Below, piece by piece: positions 17,386 through 25,749 of a DNA stretch of 64,000 nucleotides. Both the position numbers and the translations under genes were made by a program. The stretch is taken from the NCBI GenBank assembly GCA_963754125.1, contig CAVWEX010000014.1, positions 496,001 to 560,000 on the forward strand, read 5' to 3'. Positions within the stretch are counted from its first letter, which is position 1. Each line of letters begins with the position of its first letter. A model generated the notes under the pieces. It made no database searches. It was not told where the DNA came from and was given only the letters and a program-made list of their open reading frames with translations. The stretch comes from RPQJ01 sp963754125 (lineage in GTDB: Bacteria > Pseudomonadota > Gammaproteobacteria > Steroidobacterales > Steroidobacteraceae).

Positions 17386-17507
17386 CGTGGGTGGGTGCCT
17401 TGGGCAATGCGCACGCTCTGGGGCGCGTGACTAAACAAAAATGGTATCACAGCACACCTGCTGCGAACGCGGTCCGGCGGCGGGCTGGAGTGGATCCGGG
17501 CCACGCC

Positions 17508-18263
17508 TCAAGCCGCGGCGCGCGCTTCGCCGGTCACGCGAAAGTCGCACACCAGCGGTCGGTGATCGGAGTATGTGACCTCGGGCACGGAAAAGGACTC
17601 GATCTCGATGCCGCGGGTGTGCAGGATGAAGTCGAGTTCCATCCGCGGGCGACGGGCGGGATAGGATGGCAGCCGGTCGCGATTCGCGCTCTTGAGGCCG
17701 GCCGCCTCCATGAACAGTGCCATCTCGTGCTCGCCCCAGAATGTGTTGAAGTCGCCGGCGACGATGACCGGCTTGGTCGTGCGCCGGACCAGTTCGAACA
17801 GGTGGCGCAGCTGCACGTGGCGGTGGCGGAACTTGAGCGAAAGGTGCACGAGGAAGACGCAGATGTCATCGAGCTCGAGCTCGATGATCAGCCGCTTGAT
17901 GCCCGTCTCGAAGTAGTGGAATCGCTCGCCCTCGACCCGCGGCGCTGCGAGAAATGCGTTCGCCTGCTTGTTGACGATCGGCACCAGGGTGTTGAGCGAG
18001 TCCGCGCCGTATTTGCACTGATAGGTCGAGTAGTGGCCGAGCGACTCGGCGATCACCTCGGCCTGGTTGACGCGGCCGGTGCGGATCGAGCCCGTGTCCA
18101 CCTCCACGAGACCCACGATGTCGGGGTCGATGCCCTTGATGAAGCGCGTGATGCCCTCGAGGACGCGCGGGTTGCTGCGCAGGTAGCCGGCGCCCGGGAC
18201 CGGCAGGTGAAAGGCGGCGCCCGTGCCCGTCGCGTAGCGGATGTTGTAGAGCAGGAAGCGCAT
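17508..18263 (-). CDS. Endonuclease/exonuclease/phosphatase-family protein
   Basis: 251 residues spanning the whole EEP fold. The motifs are LLYNIRYATG (Asn), VGLVEVDTGS (metal-binding Glu), HLSLKFRHRH, AGDFNTFWGE (Asp/Asn) and the C-terminal SDHRPLVCDF (Asp-His pair), so all catalytic residues are present. No signal peptide. Substrate unknown: the family includes nucleases and lipid phosphatases. It is divergent from the TIR-like gene with a 103-base shared upstream region. Confidence 0.85.
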   Translation of the reverse strand: MRFLLYNIRYATGTGAAFHLPVPGAGYLRSNPRVLEGITRFIKGIDPDIVGLVEVDTGSIRTGRVNQAEVIAESLGHYSTYQCKYGADSLNTLVPIVNKQANAFLAAPRVEGERFHYFETGIKRLIIELELDDICVFLVHLSLKFRHRHVQLRHLFELVRRTTKPVIVAGDFNTFWGEHEMALFMEAAGLKSANRDRLPSYPARRPRMELDFILHTRGIEIESFSVPEVTYSDHRPLVCDFRVTGEARAAA

Positions 18264-18316
18264 GAGTGGACGATTCTAACGTCCGCCGGGATCAACCGGG
18301 GACCGGAGGCCTGAGC

Positions 18317-18339
18317 TACACTAAGTCGGGACCGTCCCG
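18317..18339 (+). promoter_or_regulatory. -10 box and palindrome upstream of the TIR-like gene
   Basis: TACACT (18317-18322) is followed five bases later by the perfect palindrome CGGGAC-C-GTCCCG (18327-18339). A palindrome at the expected transcription start is a classic repressor position. Regulator unknown. Confidence 0.4.
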
Positions 18340-18366
18340 GAAGCCGGCCTGCACAACGGAGGATCC

Positions 18367-18828
18367 GTGAGCAGCGTAACCCAGAAGAACCCGATTCGCC
18401 TGTTCGTCTGTCACGTCTGGCAGAAGGACGACGACTACCTCCGCGTCTTCGAGTACCTCGAGAGCGTGGACAATTTCTTCTACCTCAACACCAGCACGCC
18501 CGACCTTCGTCCACCCGGCGATCGGGAGGTCCTTCGCGACAACCTGCGGCGCCAGATCAAGGAGGCGGAAGCGGTCATCCTGCCGGCCCAGCTCTACCGC
18601 AAGCATCTCGACTGGGTCGAGTTCCAGCTGCATTGCGCCAAGGCTTTCGACAAGCCCGTGGTAGTGCTGGAGCCGTTCGGTGCCCACGAGACCCTGGCAC
18701 CGGCCGTGCTGGAAATGGGCGATGAAGTCGTGCCCTGGGATCAGCGGCAGCTCGTGGACGCCATCAAGCGCCAGGCGCGTCACGAAGAAACGACGCGATT
18801 CGACGTGATCGAGTTCAAGCTCGATTGA
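18367..18828 (+). CDS. TIR-like (ThsB / DUF1863-type) protein
   Basis: 153 residues, GTG start after GGAGGA. The pattern RLFVCHVWQKDDDYLRVFEY, then LRRQIKEAEAVILPAQLY, WVEFQLHCAKAFDKPVVVL and EVVPWDQRQLVDAIK follows the MTH538/DUF1863 TIR-like fold used by Thoeris ThsB proteins: first strand and short motif, substrate-side helix, a Trp-x-Glu position like the catalytic glutamate of TIR enzymes, and the last strand. The usual SHS(W/F) start is CHVW here. No ThsA is nearby. It could be a signalling TIR enzyme or an unrelated member of the superfamily. Confidence 0.72.
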   Translation: MSSVTQKNPIRLFVCHVWQKDDDYLRVFEYLESVDNFFYLNTSTPDLRPPGDREVLRDNLRRQIKEAEAVILPAQLYRKHLDWVEFQLHCAKAFDKPVVVLEPFGAHETLAPAVLEMGDEVVPWDQRQLVDAIKRQARHEETTRFDVIEFKLD

Positions 18829-19186
18829 GAAACGCCGGGATGTCCTCGTCGTCGGGCACGGCGCGCAGCACCATGGCGGGCCGGTTCGCCGGTTGAGACT
18901 CGTTCAGGCAGCCGAGCATCCGCACGACGGACTGGGCGTGCTGGCACGCTTCCGATTCGGACATCTTCAGGACGCTGGCCGACACTGCGTCCAGGCTGCC
19001 GGTGCGCCGGGTGCTGTGAAACGCGGCCGCGAGAGTCGCATACGGGTCCCGGAGATCGCGCGGCAGTTCATCCGGCGAGAGCTGGCCGAGATGGTCGTGG
19101 AAGGCCTGCAGCAGCCGTTGCTTGACCGGACCGGCGCCCACCAGGACCAATACGGCATCGCGGAAGTGTTCCAGAGTCGTCTGCAT
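18815..19186 (-). CDS. Hypothetical 123-residue protein
   Basis: Not recognised. Mostly helical, with the N-terminus MQTTLEHFRDAVLVLVGAGP and no membrane segment or signal peptide. It ends in a 14-base convergent overlap with the TIR-like gene. Codon use resembles real genes of the window (GC at third positions), and the AT-rich region just upstream could hold its promoter. Confidence 0.6.
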   Translation of the reverse strand: MQTTLEHFRDAVLVLVGAGPVKQRLLQAFHDHLGQLSPDELPRDLRDPYATLAAAFHSTRRTGSLDAVSASVLKMSESEACQHAQSVVRMLGCLNESQPANRPAMVLRAVPDDEDIPAFLNRA

Positions 19187-19337
19187 TGCATGGCCCCGTC
19201 GTCTCGGATACTTTTTCTTATATTTATCAGTAAATTGAGCGGATTATCTTTAGTCGAATCACGTTCATCGCCGCATGAAAATCTACGTTTAATCATGAGG
19301 CTACGCGCGGAATATACGCCGCTGATGAGGGAATTCA
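19187..19337. promoter_or_regulatory. AT-rich divergent promoter region
   Basis: About 150 bases between two divergent genes; the central part (19205-19300) is far richer in A and T than the surroundings (for example TACTTTTTCTTATATTTATC). Several -10-like hexamers occur on both strands but no single promoter stands out. GAGGGA at 19328 is the ribosome site of the ATP-grasp gene. Confidence 0.4.
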
Positions 19338-20315
19338 ATGATCGATATGATCGCCGGGCCTTTCGCGGGACGGCAGCCGGTGGAATTGCGGATCGCGCTC
19401 GTCACGGCACGGGGTGCGCTCGAGCTCGATGACGACATGCCGGCGCTGGCGGTGGCACTGCAGGACGCGGGCGCTGCCGTCGAGACTCCTTGCTGGGATG
19501 ATCCGGGCATCGACTGGACGTGGTACCGGGCGGCACTCTTGCGATCGACCTGGGATTACGCAGATCGCATCGACGAGTTCCTTGCCTGGTGCGACCGCTG
19601 CTCCGTCCAGACGCGGCTGTTGAACGCTGCGGATGTCGTCCGATGGAACACGGACAAGCACTACCTCGCCGACCTCGCGCGCGCCGGTGTGCCGGTCGTG
19701 CCGACACGCTTCGTCGCACCGGGTGCCAATGCCCGCACCGAGCTCGAGGCCTTCCTCGCCGACGGCGCAACGTCCCTGACGGTCGGCAGGTCGGACGGTT
19801 TCGACGAGTTCGTCGTCAAGCCGACCATCGGTGCGGGATCACGCGATGCGGCCCGCTACCGGCGCAGCGAGCGCGAGCGCGCGCACGAGCACGTTCATCG
19901 CCTTGTCGCTGCCGGCCGCAGCCTGATGTTGCAGCCGTACCTGTCGCGCGTGGACGAGCACGGCGAGACGGCCGTTCTGTACCTCGGCGGACGGTTCAGC
20001 CATGCGATCCGCAAAGGGCCTCTGCTGCGCCCAGGCGCGGCGTTGGTCGAGGGGCTGTTCGCGCCCGAGGAGATCCGGCCGCGCGAGGCGGAGCGGGCAG
20101 AACTCGACGTCGCCGCCGCCGCGTATGCGGCCATTCCCTTCGCCGCACCGGACTATGCACGCATCGACCTGTTGCGCGACGCGCGGGGCGCGCCGGTGGT
20201 CCTCGAAATGGAATTGACCGAGCCGTCGCTGTTCCTCGCGCACGCGCCGGGCGCTGCGGCCGCCTTCGCCGCTCACCTCGTTCGGCGCATGAGGGAATCC
20301 AGGGCACCGGGCTGA
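19338..20315 (+). CDS. ATP-grasp family ligase (glutathione-synthetase-like)
   Basis: 325 residues. The N-terminal domain has the marker ALLRSTWDYADRIDEFLAWC seen in orphan ATP-grasp enzymes related to glutathione synthetase and the cycloserine enzyme DcsG. The ATP-grasp core follows: RWNTDKHYLADLARAGVPVV, FVVKPTIGAGSRD (Lys), LMLQPYLSR, and the metal-binding end EMELTEPSLFL. Such enzymes join a carboxylate to an amine or thiol with ATP. The substrate cannot be told and no biosynthetic partner gene is nearby. Confidence 0.8.
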   Translation: MIDMIAGPFAGRQPVELRIALVTARGALELDDDMPALAVALQDAGAAVETPCWDDPGIDWTWYRAALLRSTWDYADRIDEFLAWCDRCSVQTRLLNAADVVRWNTDKHYLADLARAGVPVVPTRFVAPGANARTELEAFLADGATSLTVGRSDGFDEFVVKPTIGAGSRDAARYRRSERERAHEHVHRLVAAGRSLMLQPYLSRVDEHGETAVLYLGGRFSHAIRKGPLLRPGAALVEGLFAPEEIRPREAERAELDVAAAAYAAIPFAAPDYARIDLLRDARGAPVVLEMELTEPSLFLAHAPGAAAAFAAHLVRRMRESRAPG

Positions 20316-20423
20316 GTCGAGCCTCGGTCGCGGCGCGACGGCGCACGCGGGGTCAGTACCGATGCCGCTTTTGGCTCCGGCTCCGCTAAGATCCGCCCGT
20401 TTTGACTCGAGGCGAAATCTGTC

Positions 20424-21035
20424 GTGGCCAGGATCGTGCTGCTGTATCACGGGGTGTACGGGCAGACTCGCAGGATCTGCGAGCGGCTGCAGGCCGAGCT
20501 GTCGGTGCTCGGCGATCGGGCGGACATCGTGCCGCTGCTCGACGGGGGTGCGAATCCGGCCGACTTCGACGCGGTCGTCATCGGCGCGAGCATTCGCAAC
20601 GGCAAGCACAATCCCGCGGTGCTCGAGTTCGTCCGCGATCACCGCGAGTTGCTCGAGTCGAAACCGAGTGCGTTCTTCTCGGTGAATCTCGTCGCGCGCA
20701 AGCCCGCCAAGAACACGCCCGAGACCAACCCGTACGTGAAGGCCTTCGTCGCGCGCTCGCCGTGGAAACCGGCGCTCCTCGGGGTGTTCGGCGGCAACCT
20801 GGACTATCAACGCTACCGTTGGTCGGACCGGCACATCATCCGCTTCATCATGACGCTCACCGGCGGCCCGACCGACCTCGCGACCAACGTCGAGTACACG
20901 GACTGGGACGAGGTCGAGGCGCTTCGCAGCGCGCATCTCGGCGCACGCGGCCGGCCGGACGGCCTGACCGGGCGATGGGTCCGCTGCCCCCCGATCGATC
21001 GTCGGATCGACAGCATCTCGCGGTGTCACTGCTAA
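20424..21035 (+). CDS. hemG: Protoporphyrinogen IX dehydrogenase HemG
   Basis: Flavodoxin-like, quinone-dependent enzyme of heme synthesis; 203 residues, GTG start. FMN-binding YHGVYGQTRRICERL, VVIGASIRNGKHNPAVLEF, the long-chain insert RKPAKNTPETNPYVKAF typical of HemG, and RFIMTLTGGPTD near the end. After TDWDEVEALR it continues about 35 residues more than E. coli HemG, without homology, into the start of the next gene. An indel in the last codons is possible. Confidence 0.9.
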   Translation: MARIVLLYHGVYGQTRRICERLQAELSVLGDRADIVPLLDGGANPADFDAVVIGASIRNGKHNPAVLEFVRDHRELLESKPSAFFSVNLVARKPAKNTPETNPYVKAFVARSPWKPALLGVFGGNLDYQRYRWSDRHIIRFIMTLTGGPTDLATNVEYTDWDEVEALRSAHLGARGRPDGLTGRWVRCPPIDRRIDSISRCHC

Positions 21036-21493
21036 CGCTCTGGCTGTTGGCCACCAGCCCGTGGGTCTCGATGCTCCGCCGCATTCCGCCGAGCGCAGGC
21101 TGGCTCGACTACGTCCACGTGGTGCTTGGCTTGCTGACGCTGGTGCTCGGGGTGGCTTACGCGTGGTCGTGCACTCGCCGCGGCCGCTGGCGTCTGTATT
21201 TTCCCTGGGCGCCGTCTCAGCTCCGGAGCGTCGGTCGCGACCTGGCCGGTCTGCTGCGCGGCCGCCTGCCATCGGCGGAGGGCGGGGGCCTGTTCGGGCT
21301 CATCGAGGGATTGCTGCTGCTGCTCCTGGTCGCGACGGCGTTGACCGGCGCCGGGTGGCTTGCCACGCAGGGGTCGGACGCCGCGCTCGCCTGGCGTGGA
21401 TATCACGCCATGGCCGCGCGCGGATTGATCGGGCTGCTCGTGCTGCACGTCGTCACGGTGTCGCTGCACCTGCTCGATTTCCTGCGCGACTGA
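21023..21493 (+). CDS. Small b-type cytochrome-like membrane protein
   Basis: 156 residues with four predicted membrane helices. Histidines lie within helices (WLDYVHVVLGLL, RGYHAMAARGLIGLLVLHVV, SLHLLDFLRD), the pattern of cytochrome b561/b6-type proteins that bind two b hemes. The GTG at 21023 was chosen because it starts just before the first helix and overlaps hemG by 13 bases; ATG at 20975 is the alternative. It is coupled to hemG, so it may pass electrons from that enzyme to the quinone pool (inference). Confidence 0.7.
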   Translation: MSLLTLWLLATSPWVSMLRRIPPSAGWLDYVHVVLGLLTLVLGVAYAWSCTRRGRWRLYFPWAPSQLRSVGRDLAGLLRGRLPSAEGGGLFGLIEGLLLLLLVATALTGAGWLATQGSDAALAWRGYHAMAARGLIGLLVLHVVTVSLHLLDFLRD

Positions 21494-21517
21494 AAGCTGG
21501 CGCGGACTGGGCTGTCG

Positions 21518-22291
21518 TCATTCCTGGGAGCGCAGGAAGTCCTGGACGACCCCGAGATACTCCGGCGACAGGTCGAGCGTGTTGTGAGTCGCGCCCTGGA
21601 CGATCGCGCTGCGCGCCTGGCCGGGCGCGAACGCGGCCGCGAGCGCCTCGGAGCGCGGCCGCGAGATGATCTCGTCCTCTGCAGCGATCACGATCAGCAC
21701 GGGCGCGTCGACCTCGGGTGCGAGTCCCACTGAGTCGTAGCGGTCCTTCATCAGCAGGCCGACCGGCAGCCACCCGAAGTACTCGCGGGCGACGTTCACG
21801 AGGCTATCGTAAGCCGTAACGAGTACGAGCCGGTCCACCGGGCGTTTGCTGGCGAGCGCAACGGCCACGCCGCTCCCGAGGCTGCGGCCCATGACGGCGA
21901 TGTCGCCGTGCGCCTGCTGGACGTGATCAAAGACTGCCAGCGCATCGGCGTTGAGCCCGGCCTCGGAGGGTCGCCCGGTGCTGCCGCCGTAGCCGCGATA
22001 GTTCACCAGGAACAGGGCGTGCCCGGGAAACGCAGCGGTGAACGACTCGATGTTGCCGGAGACGTCCTCGGCATTGCCGCCGAAGTAGATGAGCGCCCGG
22101 CTGCCGGGTCGCGCGACGTGCCAGACCTTGATCCGGTCCGCCTGATTTTCCAACCAGAGGACCTCCGCCCCCGGGTGCCGGCTCTCGGGGACGGGGAAGT
22201 AGATCTGGGCGCGCTGCGTCGCATAGACCCAGGCGACCAGTCCGAGGTAGGCGAGCGCGGCGAGGGCCAGCAGTGACAGGAGTGCGCGCAT
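21518..22291 (-). CDS. Alpha/beta hydrolase, membrane-anchored
   Basis: 257 residues. N-terminal membrane helix (LLSLLALAALAYLGLVAWVY), then an alpha/beta-hydrolase domain with NYRGYGGSTG, nucleophile serine in AVMGRSLGSGVAVALA, acid at DEIISRPRSEAL and histidine in GATHNTLD. It belongs to the BEM46/YfhR-like group. Substrate unknown. Confidence 0.85.
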   Translation of the reverse strand: MRALLSLLALAALAYLGLVAWVYATQRAQIYFPVPESRHPGAEVLWLENQADRIKVWHVARPGSRALIYFGGNAEDVSGNIESFTAAFPGHALFLVNYRGYGGSTGRPSEAGLNADALAVFDHVQQAHGDIAVMGRSLGSGVAVALASKRPVDRLVLVTAYDSLVNVAREYFGWLPVGLLMKDRYDSVGLAPEVDAPVLIVIAAEDEIISRPRSEALAAAFAPGQARSAIVQGATHNTLDLSPEYLGVVQDFLRSQE

Positions 22292-22447
22292 GAGTCCTGA
22301 GAAGTCTCGGACACCTGGGCGACGATTGCGAGAGGCAACGGCTGACCTCCCGCTCGCGCTCCGCGGCCGGTTGCGGCGAATCCCTTTGGTATGCTGGCGT
22401 CCTGCGCTTGCCGAGCAACGAAGCCGATCGCCAGGAGTGCTTGCCTC

Positions 22448-23657
22448 ATGCCCCCGCGGACGTCGACGCACTCCCGCCCGCGCATCGTGATCGTCGGCGG
22501 CAACTTTGCCGGACTGACCGCGGCGCGGCATCTCGACCGCCGCCACGCGGTCACCGTCATCGACCGCTCGCCGTCGTTCGAGTGGCTGCCCAACATCCAC
22601 GAGCTGCTGTCCGGCGTGAAGCGCCCGGCCGACCTGCGCCTGCCGCTCCGTCGCCTGGTGACGCGGGCCGGGCATCGGTTCGTGAGGGCCGAGGTCACGG
22701 GCATCGATGCGAGGGCAGGGCGGCTCGCCACCGCCGATGGCCGGGAGTTCGCGTTCGACGCCTGCATCGTCGCGGTCGGCGGCGTCAACGACACGTTCGG
22801 AGTCAAGGGCGCGGATCGCCACGCGATGCCCTTCAAGAGCGTGGACGACTGCGCCGCGATCGGCCGCCGGCTCGCCCCGCTGATTCGACAGTCCGGCGAA
22901 CGGTCGGTGGTCATCGTCGGCGGCGGGCTCGAGGGTGTCGAAGCCCTCGGCGAAATCCTGCGTCGCCGCGGGGCACGCGACTCCCTCCACGTCTGCGTGG
23001 TCGAGTCCGGTCCGCGCCTGTTGTCCGACGCGCCGCCGGCGCTCGATGCCGCCGTGCGCGCGCGCAGCGCGGCGTGCGGGGTGCGCGTCTGCACCGGTTC
23101 GCCGGTGACCGCCGTGACCCGCACGCAGGTGCGGTTGCGATCGGGCGAACGACTGCGCTCGGATCTCACGATCTGGACCGTCGGCGTCACCGCGTCGCCG
23201 CTGTTGCGCGACTCGGGCCTGGTGGGGAAATCGGGCTCGTGGGCCCCGGTGACGCCCGCGCTGCAGAGCAAGCGGTTCGAGAACCTGTTCGTCATCGGTG
23301 ACGCGGCCGCGTTGCCGCGCCCGCTCCCCAAGCAGGCGTATTTCGCGATGCAGATGGGCGAGTGTGCGGCCGACAATGCGCGGCGCTGGCTCGCCGGGCG
23401 GGCGCCTGCGCGCCTTCCGGCCGGCGCCGAAGCCGATGCTCGTCACGTTCGGCGATCTCGACACGTTCCTCGTGCGCGGCCGGTCGGTGATCGCCTCGCC
23501 GGCGCTCGCTGCGGTCAAGGAGGCGGTGTTCCAGGCCACCATGGCGCAGATCGATCCGCCGCTGGATCCATCGGCCGTGCGGGACCTGAAGGCCCGGCTG
23601 CGCGGTACTGCGAGGAAACTGGCGCTGCCGGCGCTGGCTTCGCTGCTGCGCTGGTAA
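22448..23657 (+). CDS. Type II NADH dehydrogenase-like flavoprotein (frameshifted)
   Basis: FAD/NAD-dependent oxidoreductase of the NDH-2 family, which passes electrons from NADH to quinone. FAD-binding RIVIVGGNFAGLTAARHL, NAD-binding VVIVGGGLEGVEAL, and the second FAD contact LFVIGDAAALPRPLPKQAYF. Near 23412 the frame changes; the C-terminal membrane-binding part continues in another frame (PMLVTFGDLDTFLVRG to ALASLLRW). Total length is 1210 bases (3n+1), about 403 residues repaired. Likely one inserted base. Confidence 0.8.
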
Positions 23658-23670
23658 TGCGGCGCGGCCG

Positions 23671-24537
23671 ATGCTCACGCCCGCGGACATCTGGCGCATC
23701 TACGACGAAACCGAGCAGCGACTCACGGCTCCCGTGAGCGAGCGAATGCTCGATCTGGCGGGACTGCGCCCCGGTATGCGCGTCCTCGACCTTGCGACCG
23801 GGCGCGGTGAGCCCGCGATTCGGGCGGCGCGCCGCGTCGGGGCCGACGGCCGGGTCGTCGGGGTGGACGTGTCCGCGGACATGCTGGAGATGGCCCGCGC
23901 GCGGGCCGCGCGCGAAGGAATCGGGAACCTCGAACTCCGCGTGGCAAGTGCCGACGCGCTGGCAGCCCTCGGGGAGCAAGAGTTTCAGGCAACGCTCGTT
24001 CGCTGGGGCCTGATGTATCTCGATGCGCCGGTCGCCGCTCTTACGGCTGCCCGACACGTCATGGTTCCGGGTGGAATGCTGGTCGCCGCGTTCTGGGCGG
24101 AGCCCGATCGGGTTCCGTACTACACGTTGCCCCGCCGGGTTCTCGAAAGGTATCGCCCCGTGCCGCCCATGGACCCGGAGGCTCCAGGCACGTTCCGCTA
24201 TGCGGATGTCGGCCGGATTCGGGCGGACTTCGGGGCCGCCGGCTTCGATATCCGGCACATCGAGGAAATGGAGGTCGCAGTCATGGAGGCCGCGACGGGC
24301 GAGGCGCTCCTTGAGTGGACGCGTGCGTTCGGGCTGGCGAGCCTGCTGGACGAACTCCCGGCCGTCGTTCAGGCGGCGTGGGAGGTGGAATTCCTGCGGG
24401 TGACTGAGCCGCTGCGATCGGGCGGGCTCGTCCGATTGGGCGGCGTCACGCGGATCGTCGTGGCGGCGGCCACCTCGCGCGCATGCGACGATTCCCGCGA
24501 GGGCCAGGCCGGCTTGCGGCTACGGAACGACGGGTGA
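23671..24537 (+). CDS. SAM-dependent methyltransferase (UbiE-like)
   Basis: 288 residues. Class I methyltransferase fold: motif I VLDLATGRGEPAIRAA, motif II VVGVDVSADMLEMAR, motif III region LRVASADALAAL, and RWGLMYLDAP. The C-terminal half is a variable substrate domain. Starts 13 bases after the preceding gene, so it may be co-transcribed. Substrate unknown. Confidence 0.8.
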   Translation: MLTPADIWRIYDETEQRLTAPVSERMLDLAGLRPGMRVLDLATGRGEPAIRAARRVGADGRVVGVDVSADMLEMARARAAREGIGNLELRVASADALAALGEQEFQATLVRWGLMYLDAPVAALTAARHVMVPGGMLVAAFWAEPDRVPYYTLPRRVLERYRPVPPMDPEAPGTFRYADVGRIRADFGAAGFDIRHIEEMEVAVMEAATGEALLEWTRAFGLASLLDELPAVVQAAWEVEFLRVTEPLRSGGLVRLGGVTRIVVAAATSRACDDSREGQAGLRLRNDG

Positions 24538-25071
24538 GTGCACCCGTCGCTCGATCTCGGACTCGAGTCCTTCGACCTGTCTCGCAACCTGGCTGCGCAT
24601 CAGCATCGATCCGATGAGTGGCGGCACCCAGAGCCCGGGTTCGATGTCGGCCTGGTAGTCGATCGTGCAGCGTGCCGCATCGCCCGCGACCAGCCACCGC
24701 CCCTGCATCCGTTGCAGGCTTCCCGCCACCCGCCGGAACGTGATCTCACGCGGCGCATCGAGTTCGACGGCCAGCGTCACGTCGAAGGTGTACTCCGAGA
24801 ACGCGAGCTGCGTCCGGCCGGCCTGTCGCAGGCGCAGCGGTTCACCGGGCGGGCTGACGATGCGGCTCGACACCATGCCCGGGATGAACTCCGCCAGGCG
24901 GTCGAAATCCGTCAGCACCGCGAAGCACAGGTCGATCGAGGCGCCGGCTTCGATCGTCGCGCGCACCTGGAAAGTCGAGCCCCGCCGGACCACGTCGGTG
25001 TCCGCGCCCGCCGCCGTGCCGGCGCCGAACACCAGCGACAGCAGTACGAGCACGCTCCCGGTCTGCGGCAC
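24520..25071 (-). CDS. Exported SRPBCC (START-like) family protein
   Basis: 183 residues from the GTG at 25071, which follows a strong AGGAGGAG ribosome site; an ATG at 25101 is the longer alternative. A signal peptide ends near AGTAAGA. The mature part is a polyketide cyclase/START-like lipid-binding fold (CFAVLTDFDRLAEFIPGM, RQAGRTQLAFSEYTFDV, WVPPLIGSMLMRSQVARQ). Probably a periplasmic lipid- or quinone-binding protein. Convergent overlap of 18 bases with the methyltransferase. Confidence 0.8.
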   Translation of the reverse strand: MPQTGSVLVLLSLVFGAGTAAGADTDVVRRGSTFQVRATIEAGASIDLCFAVLTDFDRLAEFIPGMVSSRIVSPPGEPLRLRQAGRTQLAFSEYTFDVTLAVELDAPREITFRRVAGSLQRMQGRWLVAGDAARCTIDYQADIEPGLWVPPLIGSMLMRSQVARQVEGLESEIERRVHSPVVP

Positions 25072-25128
25072 GCTCAGCTCCTCCTGATCGGGGAGCGCCA
25101 CGCGAGGGCGCCCCCCCGATCGTGCCGG

Positions 25129-25707
25129 TTACTGCTTCACCGCTTCGAGCGCGACGCTGATCGTCAGCTCGTCGCCGACGTTCGGGGCGTACTTGCCTGC
25201 GTTGAAGTCGGTGCGCTTGATGACGACGCTGGCGTCGGCGCCGATCGCGTCCTTCTTCAGCATCGGGTGCGGCATGCTGACGAAGTTGGTGACCTTAAGG
25301 GTCACCGGCTTCGTGACACCCTTGATCGTCAGGTTGCCGTCGATGGCGGACGGCTTGTCGCCCTCGAACTTCACGTTCGTCGACTTGAAGGTGGCCGTCG
25401 GGTACCTGGCGGTATCCAGGAAGTCCTCGCCCTGGATGTGCTCGTTGAAAGTGGCGTATCCCGTGTCCACGGAGGTCGTGTCGATGACGATGTCCACCGA
25501 CGCGGTCCGGGCAGCCTTGTCGAGCACGACGGTGCCGGAGGTCTTGTCGAAGCGGCTCAATTGCGTGGACAGCCCGAAGTGGCTGTAGGAAAAGCGCGGG
25601 TAGGTGTGCGTGGGATCGATCACGTAGGTCTCGGGTGCCGCGAGCGCTGGCGCGGCGAGCCCCGAGGCGAGCACGAAGAGGGCGGACAACGTGGCGATTC
25701 TGTTCAT
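25129..25707 (-). CDS. yceI: YceI-family periplasmic protein
   Basis: 192 residues with a clear signal peptide (ALFVLASGLAAPALA). The lipocalin-like YceI domain is complete: YVIDPTHTYPRFSYSHFGLS, RYPTATFKS, GNLTIKGVTKPVTL and TDFNAGKYAP. Family members bind polyisoprenoid lipids and are often stress- or base-induced. AGGAAA precedes the ATG. Confidence 0.92.
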   Translation of the reverse strand: MNRIATLSALFVLASGLAAPALAAPETYVIDPTHTYPRFSYSHFGLSTQLSRFDKTSGTVVLDKAARTASVDIVIDTTSVDTGYATFNEHIQGEDFLDTARYPTATFKSTNVKFEGDKPSAIDGNLTIKGVTKPVTLKVTNFVSMPHPMLKKDAIGADASVVIKRTDFNAGKYAPNVGDELTISVALEAVKQ

Positions 25708-25749
25708 CTGATTTCCTTGCTGCGTGTGATGGGTTGACGGTTCACGGGC

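Noticed and set aside
17508..18828. A complete Thoeris defence system
   Set aside because: Only a ThsB-like protein is present. No ThsA (SIR2 or other NADase effector) is found in the window.
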